This document shows positions 17,771-25,532 of a stretch of 64,000 nucleotides of DNA, piece by piece. The translations under genes were made by a program, and so were the position numbers. Position 1 is the first letter of the stretch, and every line of letters begins with the position of its first letter. Under the pieces are notes generated by a model. It was given only the letters and a program-made list of their open reading frames with translations, had not been told where the DNA came from and made no database searches. Source of the stretch: Flavobacteriaceae bacterium UBA3356 (GTDB lineage Bacteria; Bacteroidota; Bacteroidia; Flavobacteriales; Flavobacteriaceae); the NCBI GenBank assembly GCA_002360635.1, contig DEQW01000003.1, positions 270,966-334,965 on the forward strand, written 5' to 3'.

Positions 17771-18724
17771 TTATTCTTTAACGTTTCGGTGTTCTTTAAT
17801 AATGTAGTTTTTGGTGCCGTCTTTGCTGCGTAAAATGAGTTCTCCTAAAAAGCCGGCAAGAAAAAGCTGTGTTCCCAAAATCATGGCGGTAAGTGCAATG
17901 AAAAATTCAGGACGTTCTGTTAATAAACGGGCTTTGGTATGAATAAATAGCTTGTCAATACCTAAGTATAAGGAAAAGCAGAACCCAACAAATAACATAA
18001 AAGCACCCCAAGCCCCAAAAAGATGCATAGGGCGTTTGCCAAAACGGGATAAAAAAGAAATGGTAATTAAATCTAGAAAACCACGGATAAATCGTTCGGC
18101 TCCAAACTTTGTGGTACCGTATTTTCTAGCTTGATGTTTCACTACCTTTTCACTTATTTTGTTAAACCCTGCATTTTTAGCCAATACTGGGATGTAACGG
18201 TGCATTTCGCCTGTAACCTTTATGGTTTTAATCACTTCGTTTTTATAAGCTTTTAAACCACAATTAAAGTCATGAAGTTTTACTCCCGAAGTTTTCCTTG
18301 CCGCAAAATTAAACAGTTTAGAAGGCATATTTTTTGAAACCACCGAGTCGAACCGTTTCTTTTTCCAACCGGAAACCAGATCATAGCCATCATTGACTAT
18401 CATATTGTACAATTCTGGGATTTCTTCTGGATCGTCCTGTAAATCGGCATCCATGGTAATAACTACATCACCAATGGCCAGGGCAAAACCAGCGTGTAAA
18501 GCCTGTGATTTTCCGAAATTTTTTAAAAACCGTATGGCTTTTACTTCTTTATGTTCTCGAGAAAGGGTGTCAATTATTTCCCAAGAACTATCGGTACTAC
18601 CATCGTCTATAAAAATGAGCTCATATAAAAAGCCATTGGATTGCATAACATTTGCAATCCAATGGTATAATTCTTTTATGGACTCCTCTTCATTAAGAAG
18701 AGGGATGACAATGGATAAATTCAT
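17771..18724 (-). CDS. GT2 family glycosyltransferase with two C-terminal membrane helices
   Basis: The 317-residue protein is a GT-A fold transferase of the DPM1/GtrB/ArnC type, which attaches a sugar to a polyprenyl phosphate at the inner membrane. The nucleotide-sugar region has IFIDDGSTDSSWEII and MDADLQDDPEEIPEL (the DxD-type motif is DAD); a basic RFIRGFLDL segment follows. Two membrane helices lie at about 232-256 and 273-297. The gene is 40 bp upstream of the phosphohexomutase start and 8 bp downstream of the DUF4199 gene. Donor and acceptor are unknown. Confidence 0.87.
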   Translation of the reverse strand: MNLSIVIPLLNEEESIKELYHWIANVMQSNGFLYELIFIDDGSTDSSWEIIDTLSREHKEVKAIRFLKNFGKSQALHAGFALAIGDVVITMDADLQDDPEEIPELYNMIVNDGYDLVSGWKKKRFDSVVSKNMPSKLFNFAARKTSGVKLHDFNCGLKAYKNEVIKTIKVTGEMHRYIPVLAKNAGFNKISEKVVKHQARKYGTTKFGAERFIRGFLDLITISFLSRFGKRPMHLFGAWGAFMLFVGFCFSLYLGIDKLFIHTKARLLTERPEFFIALTAMILGTQLFLAGFLGELILRSKDGTKNYIIKEHRNVKE

Positions 18725-18731
18725 GTAATCT

Positions 18732-19262
18732 TTATTCGTGTGTAGGAGGGTTTTGTTTCATAACTAGCCCAGCTATTAATGAAATGATAAAGCCGAAGAA
18801 AAGTGAAGCAATCAATCCCATAGCGAACATAATCCAAGGACTCATGAATTTTTCGGTCATTCCCATGGCCATTTCCATTTGTTCTTCAGTCATGTTAGGG
18901 TTTTGCTCAACCATTTTCTCTCTAGTGATATCTAACATTTGAGGGATAAACTCAGGTTCAATAACAGTAATAAATAAGTAAGTAAATATAGAGCCGATTA
19001 TACCCGCAACAAGTGAAATTAATAGCCCTGTTTTAATGGCATCGCCAAGCGTCATAAAGCCTCCACTACCACTTTTAAAAGCTTTTAAGCCGTAAATAAT
19101 ACAGATGGTCATAAATACAAAGTTCAATGCTGATTGCCACCAAGGCTGTTCTAAGTGCATTCCCATTACATATACAATAACAGAAACACCTATAGTTAAT
19201 AGGGCAAGAATAAGACCGTAGTTAAGGCCTATTTTTTTAACAGAAGCTTTATTGTTTTCCAT
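18732..19262 (-). CDS. DUF4199 domain membrane protein
   Basis: The 176-residue protein has four predicted membrane helices (about 13-33, 40-58, 78-100 and 140-165) and matches the pattern of DUF4199 proteins, which often sit next to a GT2 glycosyltransferase in Bacteroidota. The loop between helices 3 and 4 is Met- and Glu-rich (NPNMTEEQMEMAMGMTEKFM). The role is unknown; an accessory role for the neighbouring glycosyltransferase is an inference from the 8-bp spacing. Confidence 0.75.
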   Translation of the reverse strand: MENNKASVKKIGLNYGLILALLTIGVSVIVYVMGMHLEQPWWQSALNFVFMTICIIYGLKAFKSGSGGFMTLGDAIKTGLLISLVAGIIGSIFTYLFITVIEPEFIPQMLDITREKMVEQNPNMTEEQMEMAMGMTEKFMSPWIMFAMGLIASLFFGFIISLIAGLVMKQNPPTHE

Positions 19263-19431
19263 TTTTAAAGTTTTTTTGGTTTGTTTAGTTAGTAAACAAA
19301 AGTAGTAAAATGTTACGGTATATTTCTTTCAAAATGTATTTCTCGTTAATTGAGCATAATTATATTGTGTATTCTTGTGAATAAAGCCAAAAGAATAGCG
19401 GAAATTCTTTTCAAAAAAAATGTAATTAGTA

Positions 19432-19461
19432 TTGTCTGTTTATTAAAAATAATTAAATTTG
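19432..19461 (+). promoter_or_regulatory. Bacteroidota-type promoter of the L31 gene
   Basis: TTG (19432-19434), then 19 nt, then TAAATTTG (19454-19461) gives a near-perfect match to the TTTG-N19-TAnnTTTG consensus, 39 bp before the L31 start. The position suits a short leader. Confidence 0.75.
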
Positions 19462-19499
19462 CATTCTCAAAATCGAGACCCTATTAAAAAGATAACAAG

Positions 19500-19784
19500 A
19501 TGAAAAAAGGTATCCATCCTGAAAATTATAGAGTAGTTGCTTTTAAAGATATGTCCAACGACGATGTGTTTTTAACGAAATCTACTGCAGAGACAAAAGA
19601 GACGATTGAGGTTGACGGTGCAGAATACCCATTGGTAAAACTGGAAATATCTAGAACTTCTCATCCTTACTACACAGGTAAAGCTAAATTACTTGATACT
19701 GCTGGACGTATTGATAAGTTTAAAAACAAATACGCAAAATTTAAAAAATCACCTAAAAAAGAAGAAGCTAAAGATAGCGAGTAA
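19500..19784 (+). CDS. rpmE2: 50S ribosomal protein L31, type B
   Basis: This is a large-subunit ribosomal protein of 94 residues. The N-terminus MKKGIHPENYRVVAFKDMS and the SHPYYTGKAKLLDTAGRIDKF segment are typical of L31. The zinc-binding cysteines of the C+ form are absent (no Cys at all), which makes it the zinc-independent type B form. A lysine-rich tail (FKKSPKKEEAKDSE) extends the C-terminus. It stands alone, with a clear promoter and terminator. Confidence 0.95.
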   Translation: MKKGIHPENYRVVAFKDMSNDDVFLTKSTAETKETIEVDGAEYPLVKLEISRTSHPYYTGKAKLLDTAGRIDKFKNKYAKFKKSPKKEEAKDSE

Positions 19785-19807
19785 TCTTTTTTTGATACAA
19801 TATATTA

Positions 19808-19840
19808 AAGCCTTCGAATTTTTTCGAAGGCTTTTTTTTT
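19808..19840 (+). terminator. Intrinsic terminator after the L31 gene
   Basis: A perfect 11-bp stem AAGCCTTCGAA (19808-19818) / TTCGAAGGCTT (19823-19833) is followed by a run of T. It lies 23 bp after the L31 stop. Confidence 0.92.
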
Positions 19841-19958
19841 AAATTATTTTTCCCCGGCAGTGATTTCATTACAATTTTTCAATTTTGCTTTCGTAAAACT
19901 AAAAAATCACTCAACCACTTTACTTTTGATTTGTATATTTACTGAATACTGAAAACGT

Positions 19959-19980
19959 GCCCTGAGCGGAGTCGAAGGGC
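19959..19980. repeat. REP-like imperfect palindrome
   Basis: GCCCTGAGCGGAGTCGAAGGGC has outer arms GCCCT / AGGGC around a GC-rich centre inside AT-rich intergenic DNA. The form CCCTGAGCGGAGTCGAAGGG is known as a dispersed repeat in many bacterial genomes. Only one copy is present in this window. It is just 23 bp before the GlmU-like gene. Confidence 0.55.
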
Positions 19981-20002
19981 TAAACACTGAACAGACTGAA
20001 CC

Positions 20003-21178
20003 ATGAACTACATTCTTTTTGACGGAACCGTACGCAACCAATTGCTTCCTTTTACTTTTACAAGGCCTGTGGCCGATATACGTATTGGGATATTGACCAT
20101 TCGTGAAAAATGGGAGAAACTATTGGGTTTCACAACTACTACGGTAACGGAAGACTACCTTTCAGAAAAATATCCGATGGTTGAAATGGAGCAGAATATT
20201 TTTATCAATGCTTCCTTTATTCCTTCAGAAAATTTAGTAAAAATAATAAAGGATCTTTCTGAAAACCAAGCTGTTTTTTTCGATGACGAACCTATTGCTT
20301 TTTTCACTTCAGAAGAACAAGAAGTAGATTTTGAATCGTATGATATTGTTCAGTATAGTGCCGATGATGTATTTCGGATAGAACATACGTGGGATATTTT
20401 TTCAAAAAACCACGAGGCTATTAAACGTGATTATAGATTGATTACTGAAGGCAGGGAATCGCAGCCAATTCCAGAAATGACCGTAGCATTTAACAAAGAA
20501 CAAATTTTTATTGAGGAAGGTGCTAAACTTCCTTTATGTTCATTAAATGCCACTGAAGGCCCTATTTATATTGGTAAAGACGCTGAAATTATGGAAGGCT
20601 CTATGATTAGAGGACCCTTTGCACTTTGCGATCACGCTACTGTAAAAATGAATGCTAAAATCTACACAGGCTGTACCATTGGCCCACATAGTAAAGTAGG
20701 TGGTGAACTTAATAATTCTGTAATAATGGGGTATTCCAACAAAGGTCACGATGGTTTTTTAGGTAATGCCGTCATTGGAGAGTGGTGTAATCTAGGTGCC
20801 GATACCAACAATAGCAATTTAAAAAATAACTACGCTGAAGTCCGTTTATGGGATTACGAAACCGAAGGTTTTGCTAGAACTGGTTTGCAGTTTTGTGGTT
20901 TAATGATGGGCGATCACAGTAAATGTGGTATCAATACGATGTTCAATACGGGAACAGTGGTTGGCGTGAGTGCGAATATCTTCGGAAGTGGTTTTCCACG
21001 TAATTTTGTTCCAAGTTTCAGTTGGGGTGGAAGCGGTGGCATGACTACCTATAAAACCAATAAAGCGTTTGAAGTAGCTAAAGTAGTGATGGCAAGAAGA
21101 AAGGTTGAATTTTCTGAAGAAGACTCCAAAATTTTAGAACACGTTTTTGAAGAAACGGCTAAATGGCGAAGGGGCTAG
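20003..21178 (+). CDS. GlmU-like sugar nucleotidyltransferase family protein
   Basis: The 391-residue protein has an N-terminal domain of the GlmU_Nter type (MNYILFDGTVRNQLLPFTFTRPVADIRIG) instead of the normal GXGTRM nucleotidyltransferase loop. The C-terminal half has the hexapeptide left-handed beta-helix repeats (IYIGKDAEIMEGSMI, KIYTGCTIGPHSKVGG, AVIGEWCNLGADT, TVVGVSANIFGSGFP). It probably activates or acylates a sugar phosphate in envelope precursor synthesis. The lack of the canonical GXGTRM loop makes enzymatic activity of the first domain uncertain. It stands alone downstream of the REP-like palindrome. Confidence 0.8.
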   Translation: MNYILFDGTVRNQLLPFTFTRPVADIRIGILTIREKWEKLLGFTTTTVTEDYLSEKYPMVEMEQNIFINASFIPSENLVKIIKDLSENQAVFFDDEPIAFFTSEEQEVDFESYDIVQYSADDVFRIEHTWDIFSKNHEAIKRDYRLITEGRESQPIPEMTVAFNKEQIFIEEGAKLPLCSLNATEGPIYIGKDAEIMEGSMIRGPFALCDHATVKMNAKIYTGCTIGPHSKVGGELNNSVIMGYSNKGHDGFLGNAVIGEWCNLGADTNNSNLKNNYAEVRLWDYETEGFARTGLQFCGLMMGDHSKCGINTMFNTGTVVGVSANIFGSGFPRNFVPSFSWGGSGGMTTYKTNKAFEVAKVVMARRKVEFSEEDSKILEHVFEETAKWRRG

Positions 21179-21239
21179 CACAAATGAATTGCAAATTTCA
21201 AATGATTATGTATCTTTAAAGCCCTAAAACTAACTACTT

Positions 21240-23045
21240 ATGATATTTCAATTACAACGAAGCATGGTGCTTCTGTTTCTCTTTGCCATTACTTTTTCAT
21301 ACGCACAAGTGGGCATTAATACTACAACGCCCAATCCAGATGCAATCTTGGATGTAACAGCTAGTGATAAGGGATTTTTGTTGCCTCGTATAGCACTTGT
21401 CCGTGCAGACTTGCCAACGCCCCTCTCGTCTCATGTTGCAGGAATGATGGTGTACAATACAGCTACAGCTGGCTCATCATCAAATAAAGTTGTTCCTGGG
21501 TATTACTATAATGATGGAACGAAATGGTTAGAAGTTGCTAATTCAGACAAAATAACCCCGTCTTGGTCATTAACTGGAAATGCAATTACAAGCCCAGCGC
21601 AAAACTTTCTTGGTACTACAAACCTGCAACCACTTACTTTTAGAGTCGATAATACCGAATATATGCGGATTAATAACAATGGTACTATTGGCATAGGTAA
21701 TACAAATAGGACTTATACACTTGATATTACAGGTAGCACTAGAATTTCAGATCAATTAGGAATAGGTATAGCACCAAACATAAATTTAGCTGCCCGTCTT
21801 TCCAACGGAAACAAAGATGCTATTATAGAACTTAAAACTCAAGATGAAAACAAAGATGGTTACATAAGATTCACAGATAATGCCTCTACAAAATTTTCTG
21901 TAGGGTATGATGGTAGCAACAATGATTTTCGTTTTAATACTGGAGCTGTTGCAAGTAAATCAGGTGGATCGCCATTGATGATAGATGGAGAGACAGGTTT
22001 TGTAGGGGTCGGTGTATCGAGCACTCCCCATAAACGCTTAACTGTTTACGATTCAAAAAATCGTCCTGCCGCGGTTATAGGAGCACCATTGAGCACAGGT
22101 GACTATACGGGGCTAATGATAGGTTATTATCAAGAAGTACTTGGCGATCTTCACCAAAAAGCTGGAATTTTATTTGAAAGTACTGCAGCTGCTAAAGGGA
22201 CACTCCATTTTGTAAACAACAACGATAGTGGCTCTGCAAATGCCACCTTGGCCGATGCTAGAATATCAATAGCGCGAAATGGTAATGTGGGAGTAGGAAC
22301 AAGTACTCCAACATCTGAACTTGAAGTAATTAATAAAGGCGAAAATGCAAGTGGGAGCGAAACTTGGATGCCAACCCGTATTGTAGGTAATAATGATCAT
22401 ACCGCTGGGATGCTTTTTAAATCAAATACTGCTGTATGGAAAATAGGTACTGCTGCAAGTAACTCTATGAACAGTTTTGCAGACCATTTAGTTTTTGGAG
22501 GTGATATAAATGCATCAAACTTTTTAAACAACAATCCCAAAATGGCACTTTCTCCAACTGGCGATTTGCGTTTGACGCTTTCCTCAAACTTCAATGGAAC
22601 CGGAAGGTTAGTTGTGGAAGGAGAAAATGATAATAGGCCTATATTACATATCCTGCGTGAAGAACATAATCCAGCTGGTGATAAAGCGTTTGTATTATCC
22701 CAATGGGGTAGTAGTGATCAAGTAGTTTTCAATGACCTTGGTGGAGCAATTTTTAATGAAGAAGGCAATGATACCGACTTTAGAATAGAGAGCGATACAA
22801 ATGCCCACGCATTGTTTGTGAATGGAAGTACTGGTAATATTGGTATTGGAGAAAACAATCCAACCGTTTCATTAGAGGTCAATGGCGCCGATGCCATAAA
22901 AATACCCAATGGTACTAGTGCAGAAAGACCTACTCCAGAATTTGGAATGATACGGTATAATAGTGATATAGGGCGTGGTGAAATGTATTTTAATGATGTA
23001 GATGGTGATGGAACCCAAGGAGATGCAGGTTGGAGGCCTATTTAA
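21240..23045 (+). CDS. Exported repetitive surface protein (tail-fibre-like)
   Basis: The 601-residue protein has a signal peptide ending near TFSYAQ and then the hallmark start VGINTTTPNPDAILDVTASDKGFLLPRI found in many flavobacterial surface proteins. Motifs of the type G-x-G-x-x-T/N-P-x-x-x-L-x-V recur at about residues 25, 347 and 541 (VGVGTSTPTSELEV, IGIGENNPTVSLEV), which is typical of triple-beta-helix fibres. The C-terminus (GEMYFNDVDGDGTQGDAGWRPI) is not a T9SS sorting domain. Function is unknown; adhesion or surface display is inferred. Confidence 0.7.
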   Translation: MIFQLQRSMVLLFLFAITFSYAQVGINTTTPNPDAILDVTASDKGFLLPRIALVRADLPTPLSSHVAGMMVYNTATAGSSSNKVVPGYYYNDGTKWLEVANSDKITPSWSLTGNAITSPAQNFLGTTNLQPLTFRVDNTEYMRINNNGTIGIGNTNRTYTLDITGSTRISDQLGIGIAPNINLAARLSNGNKDAIIELKTQDENKDGYIRFTDNASTKFSVGYDGSNNDFRFNTGAVASKSGGSPLMIDGETGFVGVGVSSTPHKRLTVYDSKNRPAAVIGAPLSTGDYTGLMIGYYQEVLGDLHQKAGILFESTAAAKGTLHFVNNNDSGSANATLADARISIARNGNVGVGTSTPTSELEVINKGENASGSETWMPTRIVGNNDHTAGMLFKSNTAVWKIGTAASNSMNSFADHLVFGGDINASNFLNNNPKMALSPTGDLRLTLSSNFNGTGRLVVEGENDNRPILHILREEHNPAGDKAFVLSQWGSSDQVVFNDLGGAIFNEEGNDTDFRIESDTNAHALFVNGSTGNIGIGENNPTVSLEVNGADAIKIPNGTSAERPTPEFGMIRYNSDIGRGEMYFNDVDGDGTQGDAGWRPI

Positions 23046-23107
23046 GTAAGTTTACATTTCTAACTCTAACACCTATTATCTATACAGGCAGACTTATTCC
23101 TTGTGTT

Positions 23108-23425
23108 TTAATTCAATTGAAATTTAATAGGTTTAGCTGAAGCTATTTCAAAAAAGTATAGAAAGTAAATTATAACGGCAAGAATAAGCAGCATGACAGC
23201 GCTAAAAACCAATAATAGTCTGCGTCTGTTATTTGCGTTGTTTTCTTTAAGTTGTTTTTGAAAGGTAGCAAATTGTTCCGGACTCATTTTTTTATGGTCT
23301 ACAAATTTTCCGTAAGTACTATAAGAAGCTTTATTTTTATCAAAATACCTTTTACGCTTTGCAAGTTGCTTTGCATTATTTTTAAGCGTTTGCATCATTG
23401 CTAGAGCCGAACCTCCAAAACCCAT
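23108..23425 (-). CDS. Small membrane protein of unknown function
   Basis: The 105-residue protein has a basic, Gln/Asn/Lys-rich N-terminal half and one membrane helix at about 70-92 (LLLVFSAVMLLILAVIIYFLYFF). The ATG at 23425 fits, 8 bp downstream of the substrate-binding lipoprotein gene, so they are probably one operon. No domain was recognised. Confidence 0.6.
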   Translation of the reverse strand: MGFGGSALAMMQTLKNNAKQLAKRKRYFDKNKASYSTYGKFVDHKKMSPEQFATFQKQLKENNANNRRRLLLVFSAVMLLILAVIIYFLYFFEIASAKPIKFQLN

Positions 23426-23433
23426 AATAAAAA

Positions 23434-25101
23434 TTATTTTACTTTCTTAACTCGTTTTAAAACTAAAAAATTCTGAGGGTTAATGCCCAAACCAGATACT
23501 TTTTTGCTAACAAATCGTATGGCTACATCGTAAAATAGAGGGACAACAGGTGCTTCGGCAACCACGATGGAGTCCATTTTTATGTAAAGTTGTTTCCGTT
23601 TTTCAATATCCGAGATGGTCAGTGATTTTTCATACAGACTATCAAAAGCAACGTTTTTAAAGTGTGTATAATTGGGGCCATGGGGAGTGAAATTTTCACT
23701 ATAAAATAACGAAAGGTAGTTTTCAGCATCGGGGTAATCGGCAATCCAGCTAGCCCTGAAAATATCCAATTCGCCACTACTTTTCATTTGGCGCAAGGTA
23801 GAAGGAGGCATCACATCAATTTCTACGGCGATTCCTATTTTTTCAAGTTCCCGTTGTATGTATTCGCAAATATCCAGATACTGGCTGTTGGTGCCAATGG
23901 TAATTTCTGCTTCGGTATCGCCGGTGTTGGTTTTGTATTGTTCTATAAGCTCTCGCGCTTTTTCAGGATTGTAATCATAACCTTCAATTGAAGCAAAACC
24001 GGGAAGTCCTTTTGGGATAAAACCGTGTGTAGCGGGCGTACCCATTCCGTTTCGCAGATAGGTCACCATTTTTTGACGGTCAAAGCCATAATTGACAGCT
24101 TGGCGTAATTTTTTTGAATTAATTTCAGGAGTTTCAGTTTCCATGAAAAATCCTAAATATTCAGTATTTAAATAGGGAGTTGTAATTAGGTTCACTCGGT
24201 CTTTATATTTTTCTTGAAGCTTCCCTTGAGTGGTTATTATTTCGTCTTTATACGAATTATCCAATCCTGAAATAAAATCCAGCTTTCCTTGAGCAAACTC
24301 TAAAAACTCACTTTGCTTATCAGGTAAAAAGGTAATGGCAACAGCTTCGAGATAAGGAAGCTGGTTTCCTTGCGCATCGGTTTCAAAATATAATGGATTT
24401 TTCCGAAGCACCAATTTTACATTTTCTTCCCACAGTTTAAATTGAAACGGACCGGTACCAACTGGGTGGCTTCTAAATTCATTTCCATAGAAATTTATTG
24501 CTTCTTCAGGAACTACAGAGCAGTACCGCATCGATAATAATCCTAAAAAAGCAGGGAACGGTTGTTTTAATTGAATAACTAGTGTGGTGTCATCTTTAGC
24601 TTTATAGCTTTCAACCGTACTCATCACCCAACTTCCGGGAGAAGCAACATCTTCGTCGGTTAAACGATCAAAACTGTATACAAAATCGTCTGCGGTAACC
24701 GTTCGTGTCGAGTCGCTACCAAAACACTTGTTTTTATGAAAATAGACATCGTTTCTCAAATGAAAAGTATACGTATTTGTACTGTCGTTCACTTCCCAAC
24801 GTTCTGCAATGTCCGGCTTAATATTTAATGAATCGTCTAATTGCACCAAGCCATTGAACAATTGGTTGGTAGGCCAAATATTTTGAGGATTTCTAGCAAA
24901 AGCTGGATCTAAAGAACTAATGTTGCTGTGCTCATTATAGCGGAAAACTAAGTGGTCACGGTCATTTTGTGTGGTTTCTGAACAAGAGTATAAAAGCACT
25001 AAACAGAGAATGTTTACTACTATGATTTTGCTAAAAGGAGGGAAGTTTGAAGTAGGCAGCACGAAGTTATTTGTTTGAATTAATTGAATTTCTAAAGGCA
25101 A
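23434..25101 (-). CDS. Oligopeptide ABC transporter substrate-binding lipoprotein (SBP family 5)
   Basis: The protein of up to 555 residues is a periplasmic family 5 solute-binding protein, probably for peptides. A lipoprotein signal ends LVLLYSC. The body has the family patterns NPQNIWPTNQLFNGLVQLD, DFVYSFDRL, SHPVGTGPFQ and LRQAVNYGFDRQKM. No permease or ATPase gene is adjacent. The start is uncertain: the only upstream initiator is TTG at 25101, which puts about 28 non-hydrophobic residues before the lipoprotein signal, and no ATG lies closer. That extension overlaps the tail of the frameshifted gene next door. Confidence 0.8.
   Translation of the reverse strand: MPLEIQLIQTNNFVLPTSNFPPFSKIIVVNILCLVLLYSCSETTQNDRDHLVFRYNEHSNISSLDPAFARNPQNIWPTNQLFNGLVQLDDSLNIKPDIAERWEVNDSTNTYTFHLRNDVYFHKNKCFGSDSTRTVTADDFVYSFDRLTDEDVASPGSWVMSTVESYKAKDDTTLVIQLKQPFPAFLGLLSMRYCSVVPEEAINFYGNEFRSHPVGTGPFQFKLWEENVKLVLRKNPLYFETDAQGNQLPYLEAVAITFLPDKQSEFLEFAQGKLDFISGLDNSYKDEIITTQGKLQEKYKDRVNLITTPYLNTEYLGFFMETETPEINSKKLRQAVNYGFDRQKMVTYLRNGMGTPATHGFIPKGLPGFASIEGYDYNPEKARELIEQYKTNTGDTEAEITIGTNSQYLDICEYIQRELEKIGIAVEIDVMPPSTLRQMKSSGELDIFRASWIADYPDAENYLSLFYSENFTPHGPNYTHFKNVAFDSLYEKSLTISDIEKRKQLYIKMDSIVVAEAPVVPLFYDVAIRFVSKKVSGLGINPQNFLVLKRVKKVK
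25040..25052. repeat. 13-bp inverted repeat, left arm
   Basis: GGGAAGTTTGAAG is the reverse complement of 25468-25480 (CTTCAAGCTTCCC) at 12 of 13 positions. The two arms bracket the frameshifted four-helix-bundle gene and lie in low-complexity CTTCC-type sequence. Confidence 0.45.
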
Positions 25102-25404
25102 TCATCATAGTTGGTTTTAAATTCGGTTTCTGAAATGTAGTTTCTATACTTTGCTTTATGGAGGCAAGTTACCACTTCAGCCAAAGATCCTAATTGAATA
25201 ACTCAAAAACTTTCTATATTCAGGACCCGATTGAAGAATGGAAACTTCTGAAATATTCAAGACAATTGAATCCGCTGCTCTTCGTATTTGAGAAGAAAGG
25301 TTGTATAGTTCTTTTTTAGGAAAAAAATCGGTCATTTTAGTAACATTTTCGCCAAATTCCATTGCTTTTTGCCAAATTTGCAATTTCTCGAATTTAAAAC
25401 TCAC
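25092..25404 (-). pseudogene. Four-helix-bundle (S23/IVP-like) protein gene with a frameshift
   Basis: From GTG at 25404 the frame gives SFKFEKLQIWQKAMEFGENV and IRRAADSIVLNISEVS, the first two helices of the four helix bundle (23S rRNA intervening-sequence protein) family, but stops at 25177-25179 after 75 residues. Shifting by one base near 25185-25190 opens the expected second half, GSLAEVVTCLHKAKYRNYIS, ending at TAG 25092-25094. The combined length of about 104 residues is close to the family size of about 115. So a single extra base has broken the gene. It could also be a sequencing error. Such genes are often found singly in bacterial genomes and their role is not settled. Confidence 0.7.
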
Positions 25405-25467
25405 TTTAGATTATGATTATTAAAAATTAGATTTTTGAATTCGAAAACGCATAGTCCTCACTTCCCG

Positions 25468-25480
25468 CTTCAAGCTTCCC
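25468..25480. repeat. 13-bp inverted repeat, right arm
   Basis: CTTCAAGCTTCCC pairs with 25040-25052. It lies in a CT-rich stretch (25461-25486) just before the mtaB promoter. Confidence 0.45.
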
Positions 25481-25498
25481 ACTTCCATCAAAAATAAG

Positions 25499-25506
25499 TA
25501 TCTTTG
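25499..25506 (+). promoter_or_regulatory. Minus-7 promoter element of mtaB
   Basis: TATCTTTG is a full match to TAnnTTTG and lies 26 bp before the mtaB start. No clear minus-33 element was found at the standard spacing, where the CT-rich repeat sits. Confidence 0.5.
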
Positions 25507-25532
25507 CGCCCACGTTTGCCAAAAATACAAGA

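Noticed and set aside
21240..23045. Fibre-like protein as a phage tail gene
   Set aside because: No phage neighbours; it has a signal peptide and the typical flavobacterial surface-protein start.
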